Assembly: GCA_001508335.1 (NCBI GenBank) | Contig: LGFX01000004.1 | Coordinates: 190,275 to 254,274 of the forward strand | Reading direction: 5' to 3' | From: a candidate division TA06 bacterium 32_111 | Lineage (GTDB): Bacteria; Hydrothermota; 32-111 | DNA length: 64,000 bases | Shown: positions 63,851-64,000 of the stretch, one piece after another | Numbering within the stretch: the first letter of the stretch is position 1 | How the letters are laid out: every line of letters begins with the position of its first letter | Notes under the pieces: model-generated | What the model saw: only the letters and a program-made list of their open reading frames with translations | What the model was told of the DNA's origin: nothing | Databases searched by the model: none | Position numbers and translations under genes: made by a program

Positions 63851-64000
63851 ATGAAAAAAGGTTTTACACTTATCGAACTTATGATAGTTGTTGTTATCAT
63901 AGGTATTCTTGCAGCTATCGCTATTCCAAACTTTGTCCAGATTATAGACAAAGCAAAAGTTTCTTCAGTAAAAGCAAACATGCACACATTCCAGGTAGCA
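63851..64000 (+). CDS. pilA: type IV pilin (second copy), partial at window end
   Basis: 50 residues seen before the window edge. MKKG|FTLIELMIVVVIIGILAAIA, then IPNFVQIIDKAKVSSVKANMHTFQVA, very like pilin 1 in the N-terminal helix. AAGGAGG lies a few bases before the ATG, unlike pilin 1, so it may be the more strongly translated, major pilin. Its C-terminal domain is outside the window. Confidence 0.9.
   Translation, partial: MKKGFTLIELMIVVVIIGILAAIAIPNFVQIIDKAKVSSVKANMHTFQVA

Noticed and set aside
1..64000. CRISPR arrays, tRNA or rRNA genes, insertion sequences, prophage
   Set aside because: No regularly spaced repeats, cloverleaf-like segments, transposase motifs or terminal repeats were noticed; intergenic gaps are all under about 200 bases.

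Overview
The window is a gene-dense, AT-rich stretch of bacterial chromosome. Genes commonly overlap by 1-30 bases and no stretch over 300 bases lacks a gene. I see no rRNA, tRNA, CRISPR array or insertion sequence. The gene content points to a Gram-negative (diderm) cell with DAP-type peptidoglycan (DNPR motif in MurE), a Lol lipoprotein system, type IV pili and a type IX-like secretion module (C25/PorU-like protease, PorV/PorQ-like barrel, proteins with FlgD/T9SS-like C-terminal domains). This suggests an uncultured lineage near the FCB superphylum or a WOR-3-like candidate phylum. An EndoQ-type deaminated-DNA endonuclease is compatible with a thermophile. Both statements are inference.

Layout. 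1-1709 (-): partial TPR protein. 1839-18487 (+): a long collinear block with an exported protein, a glycosyltransferase, a beta-propeller-like exported protein, the PorU-like sortase/protease, the outer-membrane barrel, HolA, a coiled-coil zinc-ribbon protein, then a surface-polysaccharide set (flippase, GT2, polymerase/ligase, GT-B protein, GT4). 18516-34626 (-): a nearly complete mra/dcw division and cell-wall operon, mraZ-STAS-rsmH-ftsL-ftsI-murE-murF-mraY-murD-ftsW-murG-murC-murB-ftsQ-ftsA-ftsZ. It is driven by a promoter overlaid with six TGG-type boxes at exact 10-bp spacing. 34741-39321 (+): M23 peptidase, DusB, methyltransferase, EndoQ, HIT protein, small membrane protein. 39323-40347 (-): a pseudopilin operon. 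40547-44978 (+): prfB, lysS, lolC/E, lolD. 44973-46675 (-): CCA-adding-type enzyme and a GntR regulator. 46799-47814: a frameshifted exported-protein gene. 47864-53359 (+): cmk, plsC, ispH, rpsA, pyrG. 53388-62096 (+): two pilB-type ATPases, pilT, pilC, pilS, pilR. 62091-63191 (-): a glycosyltransferase. 63335-64000 (+): two pilins, the second cut by the window end.

Main observations. (1) The two pilin genes each carry a sigma-54 promoter and, exactly 66 bp upstream of it, the same 15-bp inverted repeat TTTGCAAAWTGCAAA. With pilS-pilR next door this is a strong candidate PilR regulon, and the pseudopilin operon at 40347 also has a sigma-54-type promoter. (2) Six operon-leading genes have near-consensus -10 boxes ending 6-8 bases before the start codon and no Shine-Dalgarno, so leaderless transcription looks habitual here. 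(3) The T9SS-like genes sit in the same collinear block as a polysaccharide assembly set. This is of interest because characterised T9SS sortases attach cargo to a surface polysaccharide. (4) A GntR gene has a perfect 10+10 inverted repeat around its own -10 box.
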